Positions 36,504 to 44,730 of a stretch of DNA of 64,000 nt are shown piece after piece (the first letter of the stretch is position 1; each line of letters begins with the position of its first letter). The notes under the pieces were generated by a model, which made no database searches, was not told the DNA's origin, and saw nothing but the letters and a program-made list of their open reading frames with translations. The stretch covers positions 992,001 through 1,056,000 of the forward strand of contig CP119326.1 in the NCBI GenBank assembly GCA_029202665.1, written 5' to 3'. The DNA comes from Candidatus Brevundimonas colombiensis. Its GTDB lineage: Bacteria; Pseudomonadota; Alphaproteobacteria; Caulobacterales; Caulobacteraceae. Both the position numbers and the translations under genes were made by a program.

Positions 36504-37487
36504 TCAGCGCGGATTGGGGAACAAAATTCGCGACCCTCTGCCCTCGAATTCCATCTTCACGCGACGCAGACCGACGGCGCGCGTGATCATCTCGTGTCGA
36601 TCCTGGGGCGCATGGAACATGAGGAAGCCGCCGGCGCCGGCGCCCATCAACTTGCCGCCGGTCGCGCCCGCGGCCATTGCCGCATCATGCCATGACTCAA
36701 TGGCCTCATTGGTGATGCCGTTGGAGAGGTGTTTCTTCAGAGCCCAATTCTCGCGCAAGATTTCGCCAAAGCCGTCCAAGCGTCCCGCTTGCAGTTCGTC
36801 GCGCAACACATAGGCCAACTCCGCCATGCGACCCAGAGCCTCGCGAACTCGTGGGTTGGAAGCCACTTCTTCGGTCTGATGCTGGAGTATGTGGGAAGCG
36901 CTTCTTTGCTTCCCTGTATAGAAGACGAGGAGCTCATCCTGGAGCCGCGCTTGAACGTCGGCATCGATGGCCACCGGCTCCACGCTTACCGTGTCATCCG
37001 GATTGAATGCGATCAGGTTCAGTCCGCCGAAAGCCGCAGCGTACTGATCCTGCTTTCCAATAGGTTCTCCGCAACGCTCGATCTCGATCGCGCAGGCCTG
37101 TCTGGCCAGTTGCTCCGCCGAGGACGTCCGCGCCAGGTAACTCGACATCACGTTGAGCAATCCGACGGTAAAGGTGCTTGACGACCCGAGACCTGTGCCC
37201 CGGGAAGGGATGTCCGCTGTCGTCGTCACCTCCACGCCGCCCGTAACCCCCATGTCCTCAAAGGTCGCCCTGAACAGACGATGTTCGATCTGTCCCAGGT
37301 CGGCGACTTCTTCAGTTTTGGAATAGGCAAGCCTGATGCCGCCGTCGAACTTGGGGTTGACGCTGACATAGACATATTTGTCGATCGCCGTGCTGAGCAC
37401 GGCTCCGCCGCCGCGTCGATAGAAGGCGGGAAGGTCGCTGCCCCCCCCCACAAAGCTCATGCGAAGCGGCGTCTGGCTCATAATCAT
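36504..37487 (-). CDS. hddA: D-glycero-D-manno-heptose 7-phosphate kinase (GHMP kinase), copy 1
   Basis: 327 residues. The HddA start MIMSQTPLRMSFVGGGSDLP, the GHMP ATP loop PSRGTGLGSSSTFTVGLLN, the metal-site region GEPIGKQDQYAAAFGGLN and the C-terminal GATGGKLMGAGAGGFLMF are all present. It phosphorylates heptose 7-phosphate at C1 to give the 1,7-bisphosphate (alpha form in the GDP-heptose route). A diverged second copy lies at 43677. It sits between the epimerase and gmhA genes. Confidence 0.88.
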   Translation of the reverse strand: MIMSQTPLRMSFVGGGSDLPAFYRRGGGAVLSTAIDKYVYVSVNPKFDGGIRLAYSKTEEVADLGQIEHRLFRATFEDMGVTGGVEVTTTADIPSRGTGLGSSSTFTVGLLNVMSSYLARTSSAEQLARQACAIEIERCGEPIGKQDQYAAAFGGLNLIAFNPDDTVSVEPVAIDADVQARLQDELLVFYTGKQRSASHILQHQTEEVASNPRVREALGRMAELAYVLRDELQAGRLDGFGEILRENWALKKHLSNGITNEAIESWHDAAMAAGATGGKLMGAGAGGFLMFHAPQDRHEMITRAVGLRRVKMEFEGRGSRILFPNPR

Positions 37488-37530
37488 GCGGAAATCCGAT
37501 CTGCGCGCGCCGGCGCCCCCTTGCTGCCGC

Positions 37531-38493
37531 TCAAGACATCTCTTCCTGCGTGGCGATTTCCATGACAGCGCGTACGATAGCTTGCTCCGACGACAGGGCC
37601 GACCGCCAACCGAGATCGGAAAGCCGGCGAGTCAGATAGCGGAACTGCGGCACATCACCGACCCAGCCCGCAGCCTCCTGCCCGTAGACGATGGAGGCGG
37701 ACGGAGACACATGATCGCGCACAGCTTGGGCAATCCGCGCCACCGTTACGCCGTCGTCGTCAGGGCCGATGTTCACGACTTGGCCCCGTCCCGGAACAGC
37801 CCGGATATGCAGCATGGCGGCGATCAGTTCATGAACGTGAAGGTAGGGCTTCTGCTGGCGGCCGTTGCCGAGAACATCGAGCCGCTTGGGATCGCGCCGT
37901 AGCTTGCCGATAAAATCGAGGATCACCCCGTGAGTCGCGGGCGTGCCCACGACATTAGGGAAGCGGAAGATGTCGGCCCGCTCCAGAAACGTTTCCTGCG
38001 CTGCGGAGATTTGAGCCTCGGAGGCCAGCTTCATCGCGCCATAGTTGGAGATCGGTCGAAGTGGGCCGCTGTCCTCGCCGACGGCCTCGGCGCCGCGATC
38101 CCCGTACACAGCCGAGCTGGATGCGAAATGAAGGGTGGGAATGCCGGCCCGCTTCATCACCTCCAAGGTCGCGAAGGTCGTCATAAAGGTGCGGTCAAGG
38201 TCGACCCGAGCGTCTTCTACCCCCGCGGGGATGTCCGAATTGGCCGCGAGGTGCCAAACCTCGTCGATCCGCCCTTCACCCCGGACCACGGCGTGCAGGC
38301 CTTCGACGTCCGCGCAGTCCTGTTGGTGAAAGCTGAATTCCGGCAAAGGCGACAGGTCACTGATCAAGGACATGCCGCCTCGGGAAAGATCGTCTACGGC
38401 GACTACGAAATCGCCCCTGGCGATCAGGGCCCGAGCCAAGTTCACGGCGATAAAGCCCGCGCCTCCAGTGATCAAATGTCGAACGGATGTCAT
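37531..38493 (-). CDS. NAD-dependent sugar epimerase/dehydratase (extended SDR)
   Basis: 320 residues. The NAD site is LITGGAGFIAVNLARALIAR, with WHLAANSDIPAGVEDARVDL, FASSSAVYGDRGAEAV and YGAMKLASEAQIS (YxxxK with K of AMK). The ATG at 38493 has a GGGGAG site 5 bases upstream. The family modifies nucleotide sugars (4-epimerases, 4,6-dehydratases). Placed first in a unit with hddA and gmhA, it may act on the GDP-heptose product, but the substrate is not readable from sequence. Confidence 0.86.
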   Translation of the reverse strand: MTSVRHLITGGAGFIAVNLARALIARGDFVVAVDDLSRGGMSLISDLSPLPEFSFHQQDCADVEGLHAVVRGEGRIDEVWHLAANSDIPAGVEDARVDLDRTFMTTFATLEVMKRAGIPTLHFASSSAVYGDRGAEAVGEDSGPLRPISNYGAMKLASEAQISAAQETFLERADIFRFPNVVGTPATHGVILDFIGKLRRDPKRLDVLGNGRQQKPYLHVHELIAAMLHIRAVPGRGQVVNIGPDDDGVTVARIAQAVRDHVSPSASIVYGQEAAGWVGDVPQFRYLTRRLSDLGWRSALSSEQAIVRAVMEIATQEEMS

Positions 38494-38697
38494 CAAGGCT
38501 CCCCAACAAGCTAGAGCCGCTGCATAAAGTGCGACGATAGGCGAAACAACCGCGGGATAAGGTCCCGGCGGCCGGCCGGATGCACGGACAAGAATTCACG
38601 ACGTTGAAACATCGCAATGCTGCTGCAATTCAGAGACGCACATCGCGATTTCGTTCGGTAGACTTGCACGACGCAGCACCCTATCACCGGCGACGTG

Positions 38698-41600
38698 ATG
38701 CGAGCCGAAGGCCAAGAGCTGACCGTGCCGCAAAATTATGGAATTGTGAAACGGATGTCGGAACTCGAACGATACGATCTGAGCGTTTCGGGACGCATAC
38801 AATATGAACATTTCCACCGATACGCGTTCGCCGGCGAACGCGTATCGGGCCTGAACGTCCTCGATATCGCATCCGGCGAAGGTTACGGCTCGGCCATGCT
38901 GGCGGCCCGCGCGGCGAAGGTCTCCGGCGTGGATATCGACGCCGAAGCCGTCGCTTCAGCGAACATCCGATATGGTCGGAGTGGAGTTCTAGAGTACCAA
39001 GTCGGGGACGCCCACGCTATTCCTTTCGGAGATCAGACGTTCGATGCAGTTGTTTCGTTCGAGACCATCGAACACATTGAGCACCCGCAAAGCCTCCTCA
39101 AGGAGATCAAACGGGTTCTCAAAAAGGGCGGCTTCGCCGTCATCTCTTCCCCGAACAAGAGCATCTACAACAGAGGTCTTAAAGAGCCCAACCGCTTCCA
39201 TCTCAGCGAGATGGAGATCGGCGAGTTCACCTCTACTCTTGAAAGTCATTTCGCCCACGTCGCCGTTTTCGGCCAGCGGATGATTCTGGCCTCCTCTCTC
39301 AGCCCGGTCAATTTGGCTAAAACGCCCAATACTCCGGACTACAGAGGGTACACCGCCTCTATCGCGCCCGGTTCCGCGCCGTCGACGAGCGCCGGGATCG
39401 TGCGTCTGGCCGATCCGGCATATGTGGTGTGCGTCGTCAGCGACGAGCCTATCGCCGCGATAGAGGGAATGGACTCGATCTTTCTCTCGGGAGAGCCGGA
39501 CCTCTGGGCGGAGCATTCCGGCCTGATCCGGTGGGCGTCCGGCGTTCACGACGAGGACGAGGAGCTTCGGCGACGCGTCGCGGACCATGACCGGGTTCTG
39601 CGCGATCTCGAGAACGCCCGAGACAAGATCGGCATCCTCGAACGCCTCGGCGCTCCCCAGGACCAGACGAGCCAGACGGCGCTGTCCATCGTCGCACCTA
39701 TGGTCGGCGACATCGTCGGCGAAGACGCCCCGACCGACCTGCCCGGACTGGTTCGTACGCTCAGCCGGATTGCGGCGAGCAAGGCGACGCTTCAGTTCCA
39801 GCTAGCCAATCTGGAGGCGGAGAAGGCGGTTCAGGTCCGGCTGGCGGCAACCGCCGAGCAGAGTGCGCAGGACGCCGCTCGGGCGGTCGCCGAAGCCACG
39901 GCCCAGGCCGACGACCTCAGCCAGCGCCTTAGGCAATCCATGGAGGATATCCAAGGCCTGGAAGCTGAGCGGGCGGAAAAGACCGCTGCATTGGAACAGG
40001 CGCTGGCCTCCACCGCCGAGGCGCTGGCCCAGGCCGACGACCTCAGCCAGCGCCTTGGTCGATCCATGGAGGATATCCAGGAGCTGGAAGCTGAGCGGGC
40101 GGAAAAGACCGCTGCATTGGAACAGGCGCTGGCCCAGGCCGACGACCTCAGCCAGCGCCTTGATCGATCCATGGAGGATATCCAGGGGCTGGAAGCTGAG
40201 CGGGCGGAAAAGACCGCTGCGCTGGAACAGGCGCTGGCCGCCGCCGCCGAGGCGCAGGCCGAGCGCCTTCGCGAGCGGGAAGAAAGCAGCAAGGCTGTGG
40301 AGGAGGGCCAGACCCAGATCGCCATCCTGTTCGAGCGCCTGAACGAGACCCAAGGCGCGCTTGAGGCCCAGGCAGCCGACGCCGACCTCAAGATCGACAC
40401 CCTTCTGACCCAGTTGAACGAGGCGCGCGACCGGCTCGCCGCGCGCCTCAATCCGCCGCCGTCGACCGATGCCGTGATCTCTACCGACAGCCACGCGGCC
40501 GTGACCGGCCGAGGCGATCGCCGCAGGCCGGACTTGCCGAACGCCCGGCGCGTGCGCGACGCCCATTTCGCGCGCGATCTCGATCTTCAGAAGCAGGCCC
40601 TGGCGAATCAGCAGATCGAGGATTTCCGGGCCGGCCTCTCCGCCGCGGCCGCCGTGCAAGGCATCCAGCAGGACCTCCGGAACGCCTCCGCCCGAGCCTG
40701 GGCGGTCGTCGCCGCTGCGGAATTGCCGGCGGCGCCCGAGACCGTCAGGCCCGGAGCGCCGAGCGCGGCCTCCCGTCTGCAGAAGCTGCAATACTCGCTT
40801 CGGCGCGCCGTCGATCGAACGCCGACCGCCGATCTTTCGAACCCCGGCGTCGCGGCCATGTTCGACGCGGACTACTATCTGTCGGCCAACAAGGTTTCGC
40901 TGCGTCCGGGGGAAACCCCCTTCGATCACTATCTCCGCATCGGGCGGGAAAAGGGCCTGTCGACGCACCCCCTGATCGATATGGAGTGGATTCGAGGCCT
41001 CTGGCCGGAGCCCTTCGATCTGATCGCCTATGCGAACCGGGTCGAGTTGCACGGCTTGCCGCCGCACCCGCTGTTCGACGCTACCCACTATCTCCGCATG
41101 AACGCGGACGTGGCGGCCAGCCGGATCAATCCCCTCGCCCACTATCTGGCTCACGGCTGGAAAGAAAACCGGACGCCGAACCGGCTCTTCGATCCGGCTT
41201 GGTATCTGACGCAGTACGAGGACGTGCTGGCGCACGGCAGGGAACCGCTGAGGCACTACATCGAATCCGGGGGCGCGGAAGGTCGCCAGCCCCATCCGTT
41301 CTTTGACCGGACCTTCTATCTCGACCGATATCCGGACGTCGCGGCCAGCGGAATGGACCCCTACTCCCACTTCGTCGCCTATGGTCGCCAGGAGGGGCGT
41401 ATCCCCAGCGCCCGCATCTTCGATCTCAACTGGCTGACGCCGCATTTCGACGGGGTCAACGCGCTTGAGCTCATCGACGGGGGCGATCCCAAGGCGCATC
41501 TGCGTCCGCTAGGCGACAGCATCTGGCCCCCGCTATCGACGGGCGAATACTGGCTCCCCCAGCGTCTGCGGGACGTGATCGTGGATCGGTATGGCGAGAA

Positions 41601-43680
41601 GGCCATCGATCTCTTTTCCTATCTGTTCTCGGTCATCGAGAAGTTCGCGGACACGCCGGACGCCTTCGCCGGCAGCCGGGACGCAGAGATGCTGCTGCAG
41701 CGCGCCAAGGCGCTCTCCGCGGTGACCGTCCAGGGACGTCCGACCGCCTCGATCATCATCCCGGTCTACAACAACCTGTTGTACACCCTGACCTGCATCG
41801 TCTCGATTCTCGAAAGCGCGCCGGCCTATTCCTTCGAGATCATCGTCGCGGACGACCGTTCGTCCGATGCGACCGACTGGGTGATCCCGTCCATCGGCGG
41901 CGTGGTCCGCCACGTTCGGCATGCCGAGAACCTCGGCTTCCTGCGGAACTGCAACGCAGCTGCCCGGTTCGCTGGCGGCGAATACATTGTGCTTCTGAAC
42001 AACGACACCATCGTCTTTCCCGGTTGGCTGGATCATCTGATCGAGGCCATGGACGCGGACGAGCGGATCGGCTTCATCGGTTCGAAACTCCTGAACGGCG
42101 ACGGCACCCTGCAAGAAGCCGGAGGGATTTTCTGGGCCGATGGTTCGGCGTGGAACTACGGCCGCGACTCTGACTCCCTGCTTCCGGAGTTCAACTATCT
42201 GAAGGACACCGATTATGTGTCCGGCGCCTCCATCGCCCTGCCGTCGGCCGTCTGGTCACGCCTGGGCGGCTTCGACGAGGCTTTCAGTCCGGCCTATTGC
42301 GAGGACTCCGACATCGCCTTCCGTGTTCGCCAGACGGGCCTTCGGACAGTCTATCAACCCCTTTCCGCGCTCGTGCACCATGAGGGACGGAGCCACGGTC
42401 GCGATGTCGCCACCGGCATCAAGGCCTATCAGGTCATCAACCAGGACAAGTTCCTGAAACGCTGGGGAGATACGCTGAAGGCGGAGAATTTCGCCAACGG
42501 GACCGAGCTGTTCGTGGCCCGCGACCGGTCGCGCAACAAGCCTCACATCGTGATCGTCGACCACTACCTGCCGCAATGGGATCAGGACGCGGGTTCGCGG
42601 ACCATGTTCCACTTCATTCGCGCCTTCGTGAACCGCGGCTTCCAGGTCACCTTCTGGCCCGACAATCTTTTCGAGGATCGAACCTATACGCCCCAGCTTC
42701 AGAAGCTCGGCGTGGAAGTGATCTACGGCCATCAGTACGGCGGACGCTTCAGTCAGTGGCTGAAGGAGAACCAGAAACATCTGGACTACGCCTTCCTTAG
42801 CCGCCCCCATATCGCGGAAAACTACATCGACGCGGTGGAGCGCCACGGCGTCAAGATGATCTACTACGGCCACGATCTCCACTGCATGCGGGCCCGTTCG
42901 GAGTACGCCCTCACCGGCGCCCACGAGGTGCTGAAGGAGGCGGAACTCTGGGAAACGCGCGAGGTCGGCATCAGCCGACGCTCCGATGTGGTGATGTATC
43001 CGGGCATTGAAGAGATCGAGTTCATGGTCTCGCGGTTGCCCGAGGGGCACGCCGTCATCAGGCCGCCGATCACCATCTTCGACAATGCGGAATTCGAAGC
43101 GGCCGAGGCCGCCATCGACGACCAGAGTGAAGTGGATCCCTATGCGCTGATGTTCGTCGGCGGGTTCGCCCACGGCCCGAATAGCGACGGCGTCACCTGG
43201 TTCCTCGATGAGATTTGGCCGCTTCTTCGGGCGGCGGACAGCCGCTTCTCGGTGAAGGTCGGCGGCTCGAAAATGCCCGCCTCGCTGCGCGAGCGGAACG
43301 AGCCCGGAGTGACCATGCTCGGTCGACTGAGCGAGGAGGAACTGCTCGAACTCTATCGGCGATCCGGTGTCTCCATCGTGCCGCTGCGGTTCGGCGGCGG
43401 CATCAAGGGCAAGGTGATCGAAGCCTTCGCCCGCGGCATATCCGTCGTCATGACCGAAATTGGGGCGCAGGGCATTCCGGAGGCGCAGGACATGGGCTTC
43501 GTGGCCAATACGCCGCGTGATTTCGCCGACGCCGTGATCGCCGCCGCCGGCGACCGTGACGGGGCGCTCGCGCGGGCGCGCCGGGCCATCGACTTCCTGC
43601 GCCGGTTCTATTCGGAAGAGGCCTTCTGCGGCCTCCTCGGCGTCGAGGTTCCGGAGCTTCTGAAGGGGACGGATCAGTGA
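38698..43680 (+). CDS. Giant methyltransferase / coiled-coil / GT2 / GT4 fusion protein
   Basis: About 1,660 residues. Layout: class I SAM methyltransferase (about 20-230, VLDIASGEGYGSAMLAA at about 54, SFETIEHIEHPQSLLKEIKR); coiled coil (about 281-581) with three near-identical tandem blocks; a linker; four short repeats (about 721-908, FDPAWYLTQYEDVLAHGREP, FYLDRYPDVAASGMDPYSHF); a GT2 domain (about 1013-1268, ASIIIPVYNNLLYTLTC, NNDT); a GT4 domain (about 1283-1654, LRFGGGIKGKVIEAFARG). A single chain could both build and cap or methylate a glycan. The start is uncertain (38695 GTG, 38698 ATG or 38755 ATG; no strong ribosome site). The stop overlaps the next gene (GTGA). Confidence 0.9.
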   Translation: MRAEGQELTVPQNYGIVKRMSELERYDLSVSGRIQYEHFHRYAFAGERVSGLNVLDIASGEGYGSAMLAARAAKVSGVDIDAEAVASANIRYGRSGVLEYQVGDAHAIPFGDQTFDAVVSFETIEHIEHPQSLLKEIKRVLKKGGFAVISSPNKSIYNRGLKEPNRFHLSEMEIGEFTSTLESHFAHVAVFGQRMILASSLSPVNLAKTPNTPDYRGYTASIAPGSAPSTSAGIVRLADPAYVVCVVSDEPIAAIEGMDSIFLSGEPDLWAEHSGLIRWASGVHDEDEELRRRVADHDRVLRDLENARDKIGILERLGAPQDQTSQTALSIVAPMVGDIVGEDAPTDLPGLVRTLSRIAASKATLQFQLANLEAEKAVQVRLAATAEQSAQDAARAVAEATAQADDLSQRLRQSMEDIQGLEAERAEKTAALEQALASTAEALAQADDLSQRLGRSMEDIQELEAERAEKTAALEQALAQADDLSQRLDRSMEDIQGLEAERAEKTAALEQALAAAAEAQAERLREREESSKAVEEGQTQIAILFERLNETQGALEAQAADADLKIDTLLTQLNEARDRLAARLNPPPSTDAVISTDSHAAVTGRGDRRRPDLPNARRVRDAHFARDLDLQKQALANQQIEDFRAGLSAAAAVQGIQQDLRNASARAWAVVAAAELPAAPETVRPGAPSAASRLQKLQYSLRRAVDRTPTADLSNPGVAAMFDADYYLSANKVSLRPGETPFDHYLRIGREKGLSTHPLIDMEWIRGLWPEPFDLIAYANRVELHGLPPHPLFDATHYLRMNADVAASRINPLAHYLAHGWKENRTPNRLFDPAWYLTQYEDVLAHGREPLRHYIESGGAEGRQPHPFFDRTFYLDRYPDVAASGMDPYSHFVAYGRQEGRIPSARIFDLNWLTPHFDGVNALELIDGGDPKAHLRPLGDSIWPPLSTGEYWLPQRLRDVIVDRYGEKAIDLFSYLFSVIEKFADTPDAFAGSRDAEMLLQRAKALSAVTVQGRPTASIIIPVYNNLLYTLTCIVSILESAPAYSFEIIVADDRSSDATDWVIPSIGGVVRHVRHAENLGFLRNCNAAARFAGGEYIVLLNNDTIVFPGWLDHLIEAMDADERIGFIGSKLLNGDGTLQEAGGIFWADGSAWNYGRDSDSLLPEFNYLKDTDYVSGASIALPSAVWSRLGGFDEAFSPAYCEDSDIAFRVRQTGLRTVYQPLSALVHHEGRSHGRDVATGIKAYQVINQDKFLKRWGDTLKAENFANGTELFVARDRSRNKPHIVIVDHYLPQWDQDAGSRTMFHFIRAFVNRGFQVTFWPDNLFEDRTYTPQLQKLGVEVIYGHQYGGRFSQWLKENQKHLDYAFLSRPHIAENYIDAVERHGVKMIYYGHDLHCMRARSEYALTGAHEVLKEAELWETREVGISRRSDVVMYPGIEEIEFMVSRLPEGHAVIRPPITIFDNAEFEAAEAAIDDQSEVDPYALMFVGGFAHGPNSDGVTWFLDEIWPLLRAADSRFSVKVGGSKMPASLRERNEPGVTMLGRLSEEELLELYRRSGVSIVPLRFGGGIKGKVIEAFARGISVVMTEIGAQGIPEAQDMGFVANTPRDFADAVIAAAGDRDGALARARRAIDFLRRFYSEEAFCGLLGVEVPELLKGTDQ
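38817..38848. repeat. Perfect 32-base palindrome inside the coding sequence
   Basis: The left arm CCGATACGCGTTCGCC is followed with no spacer by its exact reverse complement. It encodes part of HRYAFAGERVSG just before the SAM-binding motif of the giant protein. A two-fold symmetric site this long can form a cruciform or bind a dimeric protein; no function is known. Confidence 0.9.
39901..40236 (+). repeat. Tandem repeat in the coiled coil (three copies, periods 126 and 105 bases)
   Basis: Copies start at 39901, 40027 and 40132 with GCCCAGGCCGACGACCTCAG; each carries GAGCGGGCGGAAAAGACCGC. The core unit is 105 bases (35 residues); the first copy has 21 extra bases (7 residues). Both periods are multiples of 7 residues, so the heptad phase is kept. 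The high identity points to recent duplication. Confidence 0.92.
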
Positions 43681-44708
43681 AAGTTCTTGAGAAGACGCGG
43701 GCGCGCGCGCCCCTGAGGCTCGGCCTCGCCGGCGGGGGCACCGACCTGTCCCCCTATTGCGACGAGTTCGGCGGCGCGGTCCTGAATGTCACGATCGACC
43801 GGTACGCCTTCGCGTCCTTCGTGCCGCGCACCGACGGCCGGATCGTCTTCGAAGCCGACGACCTGGGGATTTCCGAAACCTTCGAACCCGGCGAAGCCCT
43901 GCATTCGGAGCTCACCCTGCATCGGGGCGTCTACCAACGCATGATCAGCGAGTTCAACGGCGGCCGCCCCCTGTCGTTGACCATCAAGACGACCGTCGAC
44001 GCCCCGGCGGGCTCGGGCCTCGGCTCGTCGTCGGCATTGGTCGTCGCCCTTGTGGACGGCATGCGCTCCATTCTGGGCGCGCCCCTGGGCAATTATGACG
44101 TCGCTCACCTGGCCTTCGAAATCGAACGATTGGACCTCGCCCTGTCTGGCGGACGACAGGATCAGTACGCTGCGGCCTTCGGCGGACTGAACTTCATCGA
44201 ATTTCTTCAGAACGACAGGGTGATCGTGAATCCGCTCCGGATTTCCGACGACATCCTCAACGAGTTCGAGAGTTCCCTGGTGATCTGCTTCTCGGGTCGC
44301 TCTCGCGATTCCGCGACCATAATCGACCAGCAGACGGCCGGGCTGCGCAAGCCGAACAGCGACACCATAGACGCCATGCATCGCTTGAAGGCCGACGCCA
44401 TCGACATGAAGCGCGCTCTGTTGATTGGCGACATCGATGACATGGCCGCCATTCTCAGCCGTTCCTGGGAAGCCAAGAAGGCCTCTGCCGCCGGGGTCTC
44501 CACGGGGGTCTTGGACGCGATCTTCGATTGCGCTATGGCCAACGGCGCCCTCGCCGGTAAGGTCTCCGGGGCCGGCGGCGGCGGCTTCATGTTCTTTCTC
44601 GTGCATCCCGAGAACCGATACCGGCTGGTGCAGGCCCTCAACCAGGCCGGAGGCCAGGCCAGCACGATCAAATTGACACACAGAGGCACAGCAACATGGC
44701 GGTACTGA
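43677..44708 (+). CDS. hddA: Heptose 7-phosphate kinase-type GHMP kinase, copy 2
   Basis: 343 residues from a GTG overlapping the preceding stop. ARAPLRLGLAGGGTDLSPYC, the ATP loop PAGSGLGSSSALVVALVDGM, LSGGRQDQYAAAFGGLNFIE and VSGAGGGGFMFFLVHPENRY match HddA. It is clearly a paralogue of copy 1 rather than a recent duplicate. Placed before the nucleotidyltransferase-phosphatase fusion, it forms the kinase step of a GDP-D-glycero-D-manno-heptose (or similar sugar) route. Substrate difference between the two copies is unknown. Confidence 0.86.
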   Translation: MKVLEKTRARAPLRLGLAGGGTDLSPYCDEFGGAVLNVTIDRYAFASFVPRTDGRIVFEADDLGISETFEPGEALHSELTLHRGVYQRMISEFNGGRPLSLTIKTTVDAPAGSGLGSSSALVVALVDGMRSILGAPLGNYDVAHLAFEIERLDLALSGGRQDQYAAAFGGLNFIEFLQNDRVIVNPLRISDDILNEFESSLVICFSGRSRDSATIIDQQTAGLRKPNSDTIDAMHRLKADAIDMKRALLIGDIDDMAAILSRSWEAKKASAAGVSTGVLDAIFDCAMANGALAGKVSGAGGGGFMFFLVHPENRYRLVQALNQAGGQASTIKLTHRGTATWRY

Positions 44709-44730
44709 CCTCCGTCTCAAGGCGCTGTTC

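Noticed and set aside
39901..40236. CRISPR-like array
   Set aside because: The repeats are 105-126 bases, in frame within a coiled coil, without unique spacers and without cas genes.
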